A DNA stretch of 64,000 nt from an uncultured Lachnospiraceae bacterium. Lineage in GTDB: Bacteria; Bacillota; Clostridia; Lachnospirales; Lachnospiraceae. How positions within the stretch are numbered: the stretch's first letter is position 1; each line of letters starts with the position of its first letter. The notes below the pieces were generated by a model. That model was not told where the DNA came from. It saw only the letters and a program-made list of their open reading frames with translations, and ran no database searches. Positions 43,551 to 51,802 of this stretch are shown here, piece by piece. The stretch spans positions 1 through 64,000 of the forward strand of contig CAJUNR010000022.1 in the NCBI GenBank assembly GCA_910587765.1. The letters run 5' to 3'. The position numbers and the translations under genes were made by a program.

Positions 43551-43575
43551 ATATTGTCTATAATATAGACAATAT
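43551..43575. promoter_or_regulatory. Perfect 25-bp palindromic operator candidate
   Basis: ATATTGTCTATA (43551-43562), a central A, then TATAGACAATAT (43564-43575): two perfect 12-bp arms. The element lies about 10-35 bp downstream of the predicted start site, a roadblock position. The operon encodes an IclR-family regulator (57091) that is the best candidate to bind it; the TTGTCTA/TAGACAA arms would also suit a GntR-type protein. Confidence 0.65.
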
Positions 43576-43596
43576 AAAAAGGACGGGAGGGAACCG

Positions 43597-46500
43597 ATGA
43601 GAAAAAGGAAAATGTGTACGATGGATGGAAATGAAGCGGCGGCGTACGCTTCCTATGCTTTTACCGAGGTGGCGGCCATTTACCCGATCACGCCGTCTTC
43701 TCCCATGGCGGAATACGTAGACCGCTGGGCGGCGGAAGGAAAAAAGAATATTTTCGGAGAAACGGTAAAGCTGGTTGAGATGCAGTCGGAGGCGGGAGCG
43801 GCGGCGGCTGTTCACGGGGCCATGGAAGCCGGAGTGCTGACCTCGACTTACACAGCCTCCCAGGGACTCCTTCTGATGATACCGACGATGTACCGAATGG
43901 CCGGACACTTAAAACCGGGGGTTATTCACGTAGCTTCGCGTTCGGTAGCTTCGCATGCGTATTCGATTTTCGCGGAGCATTCGGACGTTATGGCCTGCCG
44001 GCAGACGGGGTATGCGCTTCTGGCTTCCTCCAGCGTACAGCAGGCGATGGATCTGGGGGCGGTCGCGCATCTGGCGTCCATCAGGTCGAGCGTTCCTTTT
44101 CTCCATTTTTTTGACGGATTCCGTACCTCCCATGAGATTCAGAAGATCGAATGTCTGGATTACGGCGAGCTGGCGGAGCTGGTGGACCGGAATGCGCTCC
44201 TCCGGTTCCGGAAGAAAGCGCTGAATCCGGAGCATCCGCTGATCCGCAATACCGGTCAACTGCCGGATACCTATTTCCAGAGCCGGGAGGTCTGCAATCT
44301 CTATTACGAGAACGTCCCGAAGATCGTGGAAGAGGATATGAGGAAGATACAGAAGCTTACGGGCAGGGAATACGGACTGTTCCGGTATTACGGCGCGAAG
44401 GACGCCCGGACCGTTATGGTTGCAATGGGCTCCGTGGCTGGAACGATCCGAGAGACCGTGGATTTTCTGAACGCGCAGGGAGAAAAAGTCGGATTTGTGG
44501 AGGTCCATCTTTACAGGCCGTTCAGCGCCGCGCATTTTCTGGATGCGGTGCCGCGGACCGTGGAAAGAGTTGTTGTTCTGGACCGGACGAAGGAGAGCGG
44601 GGCGCTGGCGGAGCCTCTGTACGCGGACGTCTGCGCATCGTTCAACGAGGCCGGGATCCATCCGCTCGTTGTCGGCGGAAGATACGGCATCGGCGGGAAG
44701 GATACGGATCCGACGCTTGTGAAAGCTGTTTTTGACAACGCCGCGTCGGAACATCCCCGGAACCATTTTACCGTCGGGATAGAAGACGATCTGACCCATC
44801 ACTCGCTTCCGGCCGGAGAACCGCTGAATATTGAGGTGGAAGGGCAGACGTGCTGTAAATTCTGGGGGCTGGGCTCCGACGGGACCGTCGGCGCGAATAA
44901 AAATTCCATCAAGATTATCGGAGATCATACGCAGTTGTATGTACAGGCTTATTTTGAGTACGACGGCAAAAAATCCGGCGGAGTGACAAAATCGCATCTT
45001 AGGTTCGGGACAAAGCCGATTCAGTCCTCCTGTTATGTAAAGCATGCGGACTTTGTGTCCTGTCATCAGGCTTCCTATGTACATAAATATGACATGCATT
45101 CCGAGATCAGGCCGGGGGGAGCGTTTCTGCTGAACTGCGGCTGGCAGGGGAGAGAACTGGAGGAACATCTTCCGCAGGAGCTGAAACGTTATATCGCTGA
45201 GAACCGTATCCGTCTCTATACCGTCGACGCAACCGCGATTGCCGGAGAGCTGGGGATGGGGAACCGGATCAACACCATCTTACAGGCGGCGTTTTTTAAG
45301 ATTACCGGCATCATCCCGCTGGAGGAAGCGGTCGCCTGTATGAAGGAATCGGTTGAGAAAACTTATGGAAGCAAAGGCGAGGAGATTGTACGGAAGAACT
45401 GCTGTGCGATTGACCGGGGACTTGAAGAGCTCCGTCAGGTTCCGGTGCCGGAGGAATGGAGACACGCGCGGGGATGCCGGCAGGGAGCGGACGATGCGCA
45501 GGCTCCGGAATATGTGCGCAAAATAATGCGTCCCGTTCTCGCACAGCAGGGGAGCAGCCTTCCGGTCAGCGTTTTCCGGGAATGGGAGGACGGCGGGATG
45601 CCGTCGGGGACATCGAAATATGAGAGGCGGGGGATTGCAGTCCTCGTACCGCGGTGGGATCCGGATGCGTGCATACAGTGCGGGAAATGTTCGCTCGTAT
45701 GTCCTCATGCGGCGATCCGTCCGTTCCTGCTGACCGGGGAAGAGGCGGAGCGTCTCCCGCCCGCCGCCAAAACGCAGGACGCCAGAGGAAAGAATCTGGA
45801 AGGATACCGGTTCCGCGTGCAGACGGATCCTCTGGACTGCAGCGGATGCGGGAGCTGCGCGCACGTCTGTCCGGCAGACGCGCTTGCGATGACGCCGGCG
45901 GAATCGCAGGCGGGCGAGATGGCGAACTGGGATTTGCTCACCGCTCTGCCGGAACGGGAGCTGACGGATTCCGGAACCGTGAGAGGCAGTCAGTTCCGGA
46001 AGCCGCTTCTGGAATTTCCGGGAGCGTGCCCGGGCTGCGGGGAGACGCCCTATGTCAAACTGGCCACACAGTTATTCGGAGACCGGATGTACATTGCCGC
46101 GGCTACCGGCTGTTCCCTCGTGTGGGCGACGGATTATCCGTGCGGTCCCTACACCGTCAATGAGAAAGGAAGAGGGCCGGCGATGAGCAATTCTCTGTTT
46201 GAAAATAACGGGGAATTTGGTTTTGGCATTTCTCTGGGCGTGAAAATGCAGAGGGAACGGATGCGTTCCGCGGCGGAACGGCTTTTGGACAATACAGTGT
46301 CCGCCGAACTGGCCGGCGCGGCGCGGGACTGGCTGGAAAGCTATGAGGACGGCGGGCGGAATCCGAAAGCCAGCGACCGGTTCCGGCAGGCGCTTGCCGT
46401 CTGCGGGGAACAGGACCGGGAGGAAGTGCGGTTTCTGATCCGGAACGCGGAACATCTGGCCAAAAAATCAATCTGGATTCTGGGCGGAGACGGCTGGGCT

Positions 46501-47121
46501 TACGACATCGGTTACGGAGGTCTGGATCACGTACTGGCCATGGGCGAGGATGTGAACATACTCGTTCTGGATACGGAAGTCTATTCCAACACCGGAGGAC
46601 AGGCGTCCAAGGCGACGCCGAAAGGTGCGGTGGCGCAGTTTGCGGCATCGGGAAGGCGTTCCCGGAAAAAGGATCTGGGCATGATGGCCATGAGCTACGG
46701 GAATGTTTATGTGGCGCAGGTTTCGATGGGCGCCGACGAAGCGCAGGTTCTGAAAGCGTTTCGGGAAGCGGAGGCCTATCCGGGACCGTCCCTGCTGATT
46801 GCCTATGCGCCCTGTCAGCTTCACGGGTTGAGATGCGGGATGAACGCAGTGCAGACGGAGATGAAACGCGCGGTGGAATGCGGTTACTGGAAGATTTACC
46901 GTTATCATCCGGGGAGGAAGGCGGAGGGAAAGCCTGCGTTTACGCTCGATTCACGGGAACCTGTCCTTCCGCTGGAAGACTTTATGGCGGGGGAGAACCG
47001 GTTTGCTTCGCTGAAGAGAAGCGATCCGGAACTGTTTCGGACGCTGCTTGAGGAAGCGGAAGAAGAAGCCGCCGAACAGTATCAAAAATACCGCAGAATG
47101 GCGGAAGGAGAAGCGATATGA
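43597..47121 (+). CDS. Pyruvate:ferredoxin-type 2-oxoacid oxidoreductase (NifJ family)
   Basis: A 1174-residue single-chain enzyme of the size of PFOR, which converts a 2-oxo acid plus CoA to acyl-CoA, CO2 and reduced ferredoxin. Domains in order: pyrimidine-binding (YPITPSSPM at 29-37, substrate Arg115 in VASRS), the middle CoA/gamma domain, a 2x4Fe-4S domain (CIQCGKCSLVCPHA near 691; CSGCGSCAHVCPADA near 747), then a TPP domain starting CPGCGETPY near 810 with GDGWAYDIGYGG and SNTGGQASKATP. The usual SIFGDHxD next to the active site reads SIFAEHSD (123-130), which may reflect an altered substrate. Placed before ptb and buk, it probably acts on 2-oxoisovalerate or 2-oxobutyrate rather than, or besides, pyruvate. 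Confidence 0.92.
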   Translation: MRKRKMCTMDGNEAAAYASYAFTEVAAIYPITPSSPMAEYVDRWAAEGKKNIFGETVKLVEMQSEAGAAAAVHGAMEAGVLTSTYTASQGLLLMIPTMYRMAGHLKPGVIHVASRSVASHAYSIFAEHSDVMACRQTGYALLASSSVQQAMDLGAVAHLASIRSSVPFLHFFDGFRTSHEIQKIECLDYGELAELVDRNALLRFRKKALNPEHPLIRNTGQLPDTYFQSREVCNLYYENVPKIVEEDMRKIQKLTGREYGLFRYYGAKDARTVMVAMGSVAGTIRETVDFLNAQGEKVGFVEVHLYRPFSAAHFLDAVPRTVERVVVLDRTKESGALAEPLYADVCASFNEAGIHPLVVGGRYGIGGKDTDPTLVKAVFDNAASEHPRNHFTVGIEDDLTHHSLPAGEPLNIEVEGQTCCKFWGLGSDGTVGANKNSIKIIGDHTQLYVQAYFEYDGKKSGGVTKSHLRFGTKPIQSSCYVKHADFVSCHQASYVHKYDMHSEIRPGGAFLLNCGWQGRELEEHLPQELKRYIAENRIRLYTVDATAIAGELGMGNRINTILQAAFFKITGIIPLEEAVACMKESVEKTYGSKGEEIVRKNCCAIDRGLEELRQVPVPEEWRHARGCRQGADDAQAPEYVRKIMRPVLAQQGSSLPVSVFREWEDGGMPSGTSKYERRGIAVLVPRWDPDACIQCGKCSLVCPHAAIRPFLLTGEEAERLPPAAKTQDARGKNLEGYRFRVQTDPLDCSGCGSCAHVCPADALAMTPAESQAGEMANWDLLTALPERELTDSGTVRGSQFRKPLLEFPGACPGCGETPYVKLATQLFGDRMYIAAATGCSLVWATDYPCGPYTVNEKGRGPAMSNSLFENNGEFGFGISLGVKMQRERMRSAAERLLDNTVSAELAGAARDWLESYEDGGRNPKASDRFRQALAVCGEQDREEVRFLIRNAEHLAKKSIWILGGDGWAYDIGYGGLDHVLAMGEDVNILVLDTEVYSNTGGQASKATPKGAVAQFAASGRRSRKKDLGMMAMSYGNVYVAQVSMGADEAQVLKAFREAEAYPGPSLLIAYAPCQLHGLRCGMNAVQTEMKRAVECGYWKIYRYHPGRKAEGKPAFTLDSREPVLPLEDFMAGENRFASLKRSDPELFRTLLEEAEEEAAEQYQKYRRMAEGEAI

Positions 47122-48083
47122 GGAGGATTGCGGAAATCTATGAGAGACTTGAGGGCGCGCCTTCCAGAACGCTGGCAGTTGCCGCGGCGGCGGATACGGA
47201 GGTGTTGAAGGCGGTTGCGCAGGCAAGAAGGAAAGGGATAGCGCAGGCGGTTCTCTTTGGAAAGGCCGGAGAAATCCGCAGGTGCCTGGAACGGACGGGA
47301 GAGAAGGCGGAGGATTATCGGATCGTGGACTGCGGGGAAGAGGGAACAGCCGCCAGGGAGGCGGTCCGCAGCGTAGCGCGGGGGGACTGCGATGTCTTAA
47401 TGAAGGGGCTGCTTCCTTCGGATGTCTTTCTCCGGGCTGTTCTGGACAAAGACTGCGGCATCAGGAAAAGCGGAAATATTCTTCACGCGGTGGCGGTGAT
47501 GGAAATCTGCGTTGACGGGGAGGAGCGGCTGCTGTTTCTGACTGATCCCGGTTTTATTCCCCTGCCGGACTTGGAGACGAAGGAACTTATGATCCGCAAT
47601 CTGAGCGTGCTGCTGCGCAGACTGGGCTGCCGGATGCCGAAGATTGCCGTGCTGTCGGCCATGGAGAAAGTCAATCCTAAGATTCTCTCCAGTGTGGAGG
47701 CGGGAGAACTGGAGGCGAAGAACCGCAGGGGCGAACTTACGGGCTGCGTGGTCGGAGGTCCGTTCTCGATGGATCTTGCAGTCTCGAAACGCTCTGCGAG
47801 GCAGAAAGGCTTTGCGCATCCGGTAGCCGGAGAGGCGGACGCCGTTCTGGTACCGTCTCTGGAGGTGGGAAACGCGGTGCTGAAGACGATCTCCTATCTG
47901 ACGGACAGCTCCATGGCAGGCTGTGTGTGCGGAACAGAAAAGCCCATTGTGTTTACTTCGCGGAGCGATTCGGCGCAGACGAAGCTCAATACGATCGCGC
48001 TGGCCGTTCTGCTGGCCGGACAGAAGACGGTGGATGAAACAGGAGGGGACGATGAAAGAAAAATACAGGATACTGACGGTTAA
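47118..48083 (+). CDS. ptb: Phosphate butyryltransferase-type acyltransferase
   Basis: A 321-residue PTA_PTB family enzyme that swaps CoA for phosphate on a short acyl-CoA. Characteristic blocks: TLAVAAAADTEVLKAV, DVLMKGLLPSDVFLRAVLDK, LLFLTDPGFIPLPDLETK and the C-terminal LVPSLEVGNAVLKTISYL. The length matches Ptb rather than the larger Pta. The ATG overlaps the stop of the oxidoreductase gene by 4 nt, and the kinase start lies inside its own 3' end, so all three are coupled. Isobutyryl-CoA or propionyl-CoA would suit the operon as substrate. Confidence 0.9.
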   Translation: MRRIAEIYERLEGAPSRTLAVAAAADTEVLKAVAQARRKGIAQAVLFGKAGEIRRCLERTGEKAEDYRIVDCGEEGTAAREAVRSVARGDCDVLMKGLLPSDVFLRAVLDKDCGIRKSGNILHAVAVMEICVDGEERLLFLTDPGFIPLPDLETKELMIRNLSVLLRRLGCRMPKIAVLSAMEKVNPKILSSVEAGELEAKNRRGELTGCVVGGPFSMDLAVSKRSARQKGFAHPVAGEADAVLVPSLEVGNAVLKTISYLTDSSMAGCVCGTEKPIVFTSRSDSAQTKLNTIALAVLLAGQKTVDETGGDDERKIQDTDG

Positions 48084-49155
48084 TCCGGGTTCCACATCAA
48101 CCAAGGTGGCGCTTTTTGAGGAGGATGAGGCGCTGTTCATGACGACGGTCGAACATGAATCCGCCGTTCCCGGACCGGTACAGGAACAGTTGGCGTACCG
48201 GAAAGCCGGTATTGTCCGCGAAGTCCGGCAGAGGGGATACGGACTGGAGGAGGTCGACGTATTTGCCGGGAGAGGAGGCTCGATGTACCCGTGCCCGGGC
48301 GGTATTTATGAGGTGAATGAAAAAATGCTCGAGGATGCCAGATCGGGGCCTTTCGGAGAGCATCCGGCCAGATTATCCTGTCAGATCGTGGAAGAATTAA
48401 AAAACGAGTATGGAGGAAAAGCCTGTATTGTGGACCCTCCGGACACGGATGAGCTGGCGGAGCCCTTCCGGCTGACGGGGATAAAAGAGGTATACAACAG
48501 AAGCGCCGCTCATGCTTTGAATCAGAAGGCGGTCGGCCGGATGTACGCGAAAGAACAGGGAACGCGTTATGAGGCTTTGAACCTTATCATCGCGCACATC
48601 GGAGGAGGGGTGTCGGTAACAGCGCATGAAAAGGGACGGATGATTGATACGAACGACATTCTTCATGGGAGCGGACCGATTGCGCCGACGCGTTGCGGGG
48701 ATATTGCGCCGGGAAGTCTCATAGATTTGTGCTTTTCCGGAAAATATACAAAAACAGAGCTGCACAATCTGACCCATAAAAACGGCGGGCTGACAGCGCT
48801 GCTGGGGACGCCCGACATCCGGAAGATCAGGGAGAGAATCGAGGCGGGAGACGGTTATGCCAGACTGTGTCTGGACAGTATGATCGCTTCCATTGCCAAA
48901 TGCATCGGACAAAGAGCGGTTGCCCTGAAAGGAGAGGTGGATCAGATTCTCTTTACCGGGGGAGCTGCACGCGATTCGTACGTAGTGGAGGGCATTAGAA
49001 AATACGTGAGCTGGATTGCGCCGGTGTCTGTCAGAGCCGGAGAGCTGGAAATGCAGGCGCTGGCAGCGGGTGCACTGCGATGGCTCAGAAAGGAGGAAGA
49101 ACCAGAAAATTATACGGGCAGGCCGGTCTGGCACATGGACGGGACAGCCGGATGA
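48052..49155 (+). CDS. buk: Butyrate kinase-type carboxylate kinase
   Basis: A 367-residue ASKHA-fold kinase that converts an acyl-phosphate plus ADP to the free acid plus ATP. The phosphate-1 motif TVNPGSTSTKVALFEED, FAGRGGSMYPCPGG, NLIIAHIGGGVSVTAHEKGR and ILFTGGAARDSYVV are the Buk signatures. The ATG at 48052 has AGGAGGGG 4 nt upstream and overlaps the end of ptb by 32 nt. The frame is open further upstream inside ptb, but those starts are not used. Branched-chain members use isobutyrate. This is the energy-conserving step of the operon. Confidence 0.92.
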   Translation: MKEKYRILTVNPGSTSTKVALFEEDEALFMTTVEHESAVPGPVQEQLAYRKAGIVREVRQRGYGLEEVDVFAGRGGSMYPCPGGIYEVNEKMLEDARSGPFGEHPARLSCQIVEELKNEYGGKACIVDPPDTDELAEPFRLTGIKEVYNRSAAHALNQKAVGRMYAKEQGTRYEALNLIIAHIGGGVSVTAHEKGRMIDTNDILHGSGPIAPTRCGDIAPGSLIDLCFSGKYTKTELHNLTHKNGGLTALLGTPDIRKIRERIEAGDGYARLCLDSMIASIAKCIGQRAVALKGEVDQILFTGGAARDSYVVEGIRKYVSWIAPVSVRAGELEMQALAAGALRWLRKEEEPENYTGRPVWHMDGTAG

Positions 49156-49213
49156 GAAAACGGACCGGTCCGGCAGGATCGGTACATACTGTGAAGGAAA
49201 GGGGAAAAGAGTG

Positions 49214-50071
49214 ATGAAAAAGAAAATGAGTTATCAGGAACTTGTGCAGATGAAGCGGGAAGGGAAAAAATTTCTCACCGCGGTCTGCTATGACTATGCG
49301 TGGGCGAGGCTGGTGGATCAGACGCCGATTGAGACGATCTTCTGCGGAGATTCCATGGGGATGAACGTGTACGGCTATGAAAGCACGAATCCGGTCACAA
49401 TGGAACAGATGATCGTGCACTGCCAGGCAGTCCGCAGAGGGGCGCCGAATACATTTATGTTCGGTGACATGGTGTACGGAAGCTACGAAGAGAGCCCGGA
49501 GCAGGCGGTGCGCAACGGGATCCGGCTGGTGAAAGAAACCGGCGTCGATGCAGTCAAGCTGGAGGGCGGAGTGCAGTTCGCGCCGCACGTCAGGGCGATG
49601 ACCGACGCGGGCATCATTGTATTCGGACATCTGGGGGTGACGCCGCAGTCGGCGGCGCTGAACGACGGCTTCCGCGCAAAAGGCCGCGACACGGATTCGG
49701 CGAGGAAGATTATCACAGACTGCTTCGCGCTCTATGAAGCCGGCATTAAAGCGATCCTGCTGGAATGTGTGCCGCCGGAGCTCAGCAGATTCGTATCATC
49801 CAAACTTCCGATTCCCATATTTGAGGCGGACGAACACGGAACGCTGCTTTGCGATATGTTTGATCTGTTCCCGGACAAGAAGCCGCCCAGATTTGCGTAC
49901 CGCTCCAAATACAGTTTCGGAAACATGGCGATCGAGTCTCTGAACGACTGGTGGAGAGAAACACGGGAAGGAACCTGGCCCCGGGAGGAAAATCTCTACC
50001 GGATCAAGGGGGATATCAATGATTATATCAAGGTTTTCGATGAGTTTGAAGACGTGGATTACATGCAGTGA
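49214..50071 (+). CDS. PanB-family (ketopantoate hydroxymethyltransferase-like) protein, copy 1
   Basis: A 285-residue TIM-barrel protein of the PanB family. The catalytic and Mg2+ residues equivalent to E. coli Asp45, Asp84, Lys112 and Glu181 are all present: Asp46 in FCGDSMGM, Asp85 in FGDMVYGS, Lys115 in VKLEGG and Glu184 in LLECVPPEL; GHLGVTPQS is also kept. The loop that normally reads IGIGAGxxxDGQVLV is replaced by PIFEADEHGTLL (201-212), so the folate or substrate site has changed. There is no panC or panD nearby. In this catabolic operon it may run in reverse, removing a one-carbon unit from a 3-hydroxymethyl-2-oxo acid. The ATG at 49214 is favoured over a far upstream in-frame start. 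Confidence 0.85.
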   Translation: MKKKMSYQELVQMKREGKKFLTAVCYDYAWARLVDQTPIETIFCGDSMGMNVYGYESTNPVTMEQMIVHCQAVRRGAPNTFMFGDMVYGSYEESPEQAVRNGIRLVKETGVDAVKLEGGVQFAPHVRAMTDAGIIVFGHLGVTPQSAALNDGFRAKGRDTDSARKIITDCFALYEAGIKAILLECVPPELSRFVSSKLPIPIFEADEHGTLLCDMFDLFPDKKPPRFAYRSKYSFGNMAIESLNDWWRETREGTWPREENLYRIKGDINDYIKVFDEFEDVDYMQ

Positions 50072-50117
50072 CACAGAAGATGAGAAAACAATTACATTAA
50101 GATAAGGGGGAAACAAC

Positions 50118-51173
50118 ATGAAAAAGAGTTTGGCAGTTCTTTTAATCAGTGCAGTTGCTTTTGGGCTGGCAGCGTGCGGAGGCTCTCCCGCAGCCGGTCA
50201 GGACACAACGAAGGCGCCCGAACCGGCCGCAGAGGAACCGGCAAAGGAAGAGACCGCAAAGACATCCGGAGATAAAATCATCATCAAATGCGGAATCCCT
50301 TCTCCCGCGACGAGCATGCACGCGGTCGCGCTGAATGCGATGAACGAATATCTGGCGCAGAAGGGACTGGTAGAAATTGAGATCTATACGGACTCCGTTC
50401 TCGGTACGGAGAGGGAGCTTCCGGAGTCGGTCAGCATGGGAACCGTTGAGATGGCGGTGATCGCCTGCTCGCCGCTTGTCAACTATGATCAGTCCTTTTA
50501 TATGCTGGATTTTCCGTATCTGGTAAATGACCGTTATAAGGCGCTGGATACGTTAAACGGCGAGGTCGGGCGCAAACTGCTCTCCAAGCTGGAAAGCTCC
50601 AATATCTACGGACTTGGATTCTATGACCAGGGCTTCAGGGAAGTGGAGAATAACATCAGAGCCGTAAACGGTCCTGCGGATATGGCCAACCTGAAACTGC
50701 GGACGCTGGAGAGCGATCTGTTCACCGGATTTTTCTCGTCGATGGGCGCGAATCCGGTCATCATGTCCAACAGTGAGATTATTACTTCTCTTGAACAGGG
50801 AACCATCGACGGCGTTGACTACACGCTGTCCGCGCTGTATTCCAGCGGGACGTATTCTCTGGTCGACCATCTGGCCGTTACGGATCACATCTTCTCGACG
50901 CTGGTGCCGATTATCAACCGGGATCTGTGGAACGGGTTTTCCGCGGAAGTTCAGGAAGAACTGAACGCGGCCATGGAATACGGACTGGATTATATGAAAG
51001 ATTATATGCAGGAGCTGGAAGAGCAGTGCATAGAGACGTTTGAGGAAGAGGGAATTGCGATCACCTATCCGGACAAAGAGGCGTTTAAGGAAGCGACGAG
51101 CGGCGTCGCGGACGTATATATGGATCGGATTGATCAGGAGCTTTATCAGGAGTTTTTAAAGGCGCTTGAATAA
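50118..51173 (+). CDS. TRAP transporter substrate-binding lipoprotein (DctP type)
   Basis: A 351-residue extracellular binding protein. Lipoprotein signal AVAFGLAACGGS, a short acidic linker, then the DctP fold: IIIKCGIPSPATSMHAVALN, EIEIYTDSVLGTERELPESV, and NLKLRTLESDLFTGFFSSMG with the conserved Arg that clamps the ligand carboxylate. The ligand is therefore an organic acid. It is followed by the small (Q) and large (M) membrane subunits, with a strong hairpin between. The ATG has AAGGGGG at good spacing. Confidence 0.93.
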   Translation: MKKSLAVLLISAVAFGLAACGGSPAAGQDTTKAPEPAAEEPAKEETAKTSGDKIIIKCGIPSPATSMHAVALNAMNEYLAQKGLVEIEIYTDSVLGTERELPESVSMGTVEMAVIACSPLVNYDQSFYMLDFPYLVNDRYKALDTLNGEVGRKLLSKLESSNIYGLGFYDQGFREVENNIRAVNGPADMANLKLRTLESDLFTGFFSSMGANPVIMSNSEIITSLEQGTIDGVDYTLSALYSSGTYSLVDHLAVTDHIFSTLVPIINRDLWNGFSAEVQEELNAAMEYGLDYMKDYMQELEEQCIETFEEEGIAITYPDKEAFKEATSGVADVYMDRIDQELYQEFLKALE

Positions 51174-51194
51174 CGGGTGCGGGTCTGAAAAATG

Positions 51195-51221
51195 CGCATG
51201 CCGCTTTCGGGGCGGCATGCG
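51195..51221 (+). promoter_or_regulatory. Intercistronic stabiliser-type hairpin after dctP
   Basis: CGCATGCCGC and GCGGCATGCG form a perfect 10-bp stem around TTTCGGG with no T tract, in the 95-bp gap between the binding protein and DctQ genes. It probably protects the dctP message or partly terminates, raising binding protein over permease. Confidence 0.6.
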
Positions 51222-51268
51222 GCTTTGAACTTTGCTTCCGGATGGATGTCTTAGATGAGGTATACAAG

Positions 51269-51802
51269 ATGAAAAAAATATCTGATTTGTTCCTTGAACT
51301 TGAAAAATATCTGTACTTTCTGGCGATGGCGGTCCTGCTTTTCTTCGTCTTCATGGCAACGGTCTGCAGGTATTGTCATTTGCCGTGGCCCTACTGGTCG
51401 GAAGAGCTTTCCCGCGTTCTCATGGTATGGCTGGCTCTTCTGGGCGGAGGTTCGCTGGTAAGGACCGGAGAACATTTTACGGTGGACGCGGTGCTCAGCT
51501 ATATGCCGCGCAGAGGACAGCAGATCATGCTCCTCGCGGTCTGGCTCATTGTCGAACTGTTCGGAGCCGTGATCACTTATTTCGGCATTGTAAACTGTAT
51601 CAAAGTGTCGGGCATGGGCCAGCTCAGTCCGGCGCTGCAGATTCCGATGTGGATGCTGTACGCCGTGGTGCCGCTTACAGGAATCTCCATCTGTATTCAG
51701 AGTATACCGTATTACTTTCCGTTTGTGACCGGAAAGAGGCGCTATGAGTCTGAAACGGACACAGAAAAAGAAAAAATGCAGGAAGGAGGCGGGGAAACAT
51801 GA
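51269..51802 (+). CDS. TRAP transporter small permease (DctQ type)
   Basis: A 177-residue four-helix membrane subunit. It opens LYFLAMAVLLFFVFMATVCR, followed by YWSEELSRVLMVWLALLGGG, the DctQ signature that packs against the DctM subunit, and REGEHF-like RTGEHFTVDAVL. An ATG at 51242 is in frame, but the ATG at 51269 has TGAGG 8 nt upstream and is preferred. Its stop overlaps the DctM start by 4 nt. Confidence 0.9.
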   Translation: MKKISDLFLELEKYLYFLAMAVLLFFVFMATVCRYCHLPWPYWSEELSRVLMVWLALLGGGSLVRTGEHFTVDAVLSYMPRRGQQIMLLAVWLIVELFGAVITYFGIVNCIKVSGMGQLSPALQIPMWMLYAVVPLTGISICIQSIPYYFPFVTGKRRYESETDTEKEKMQEGGGET

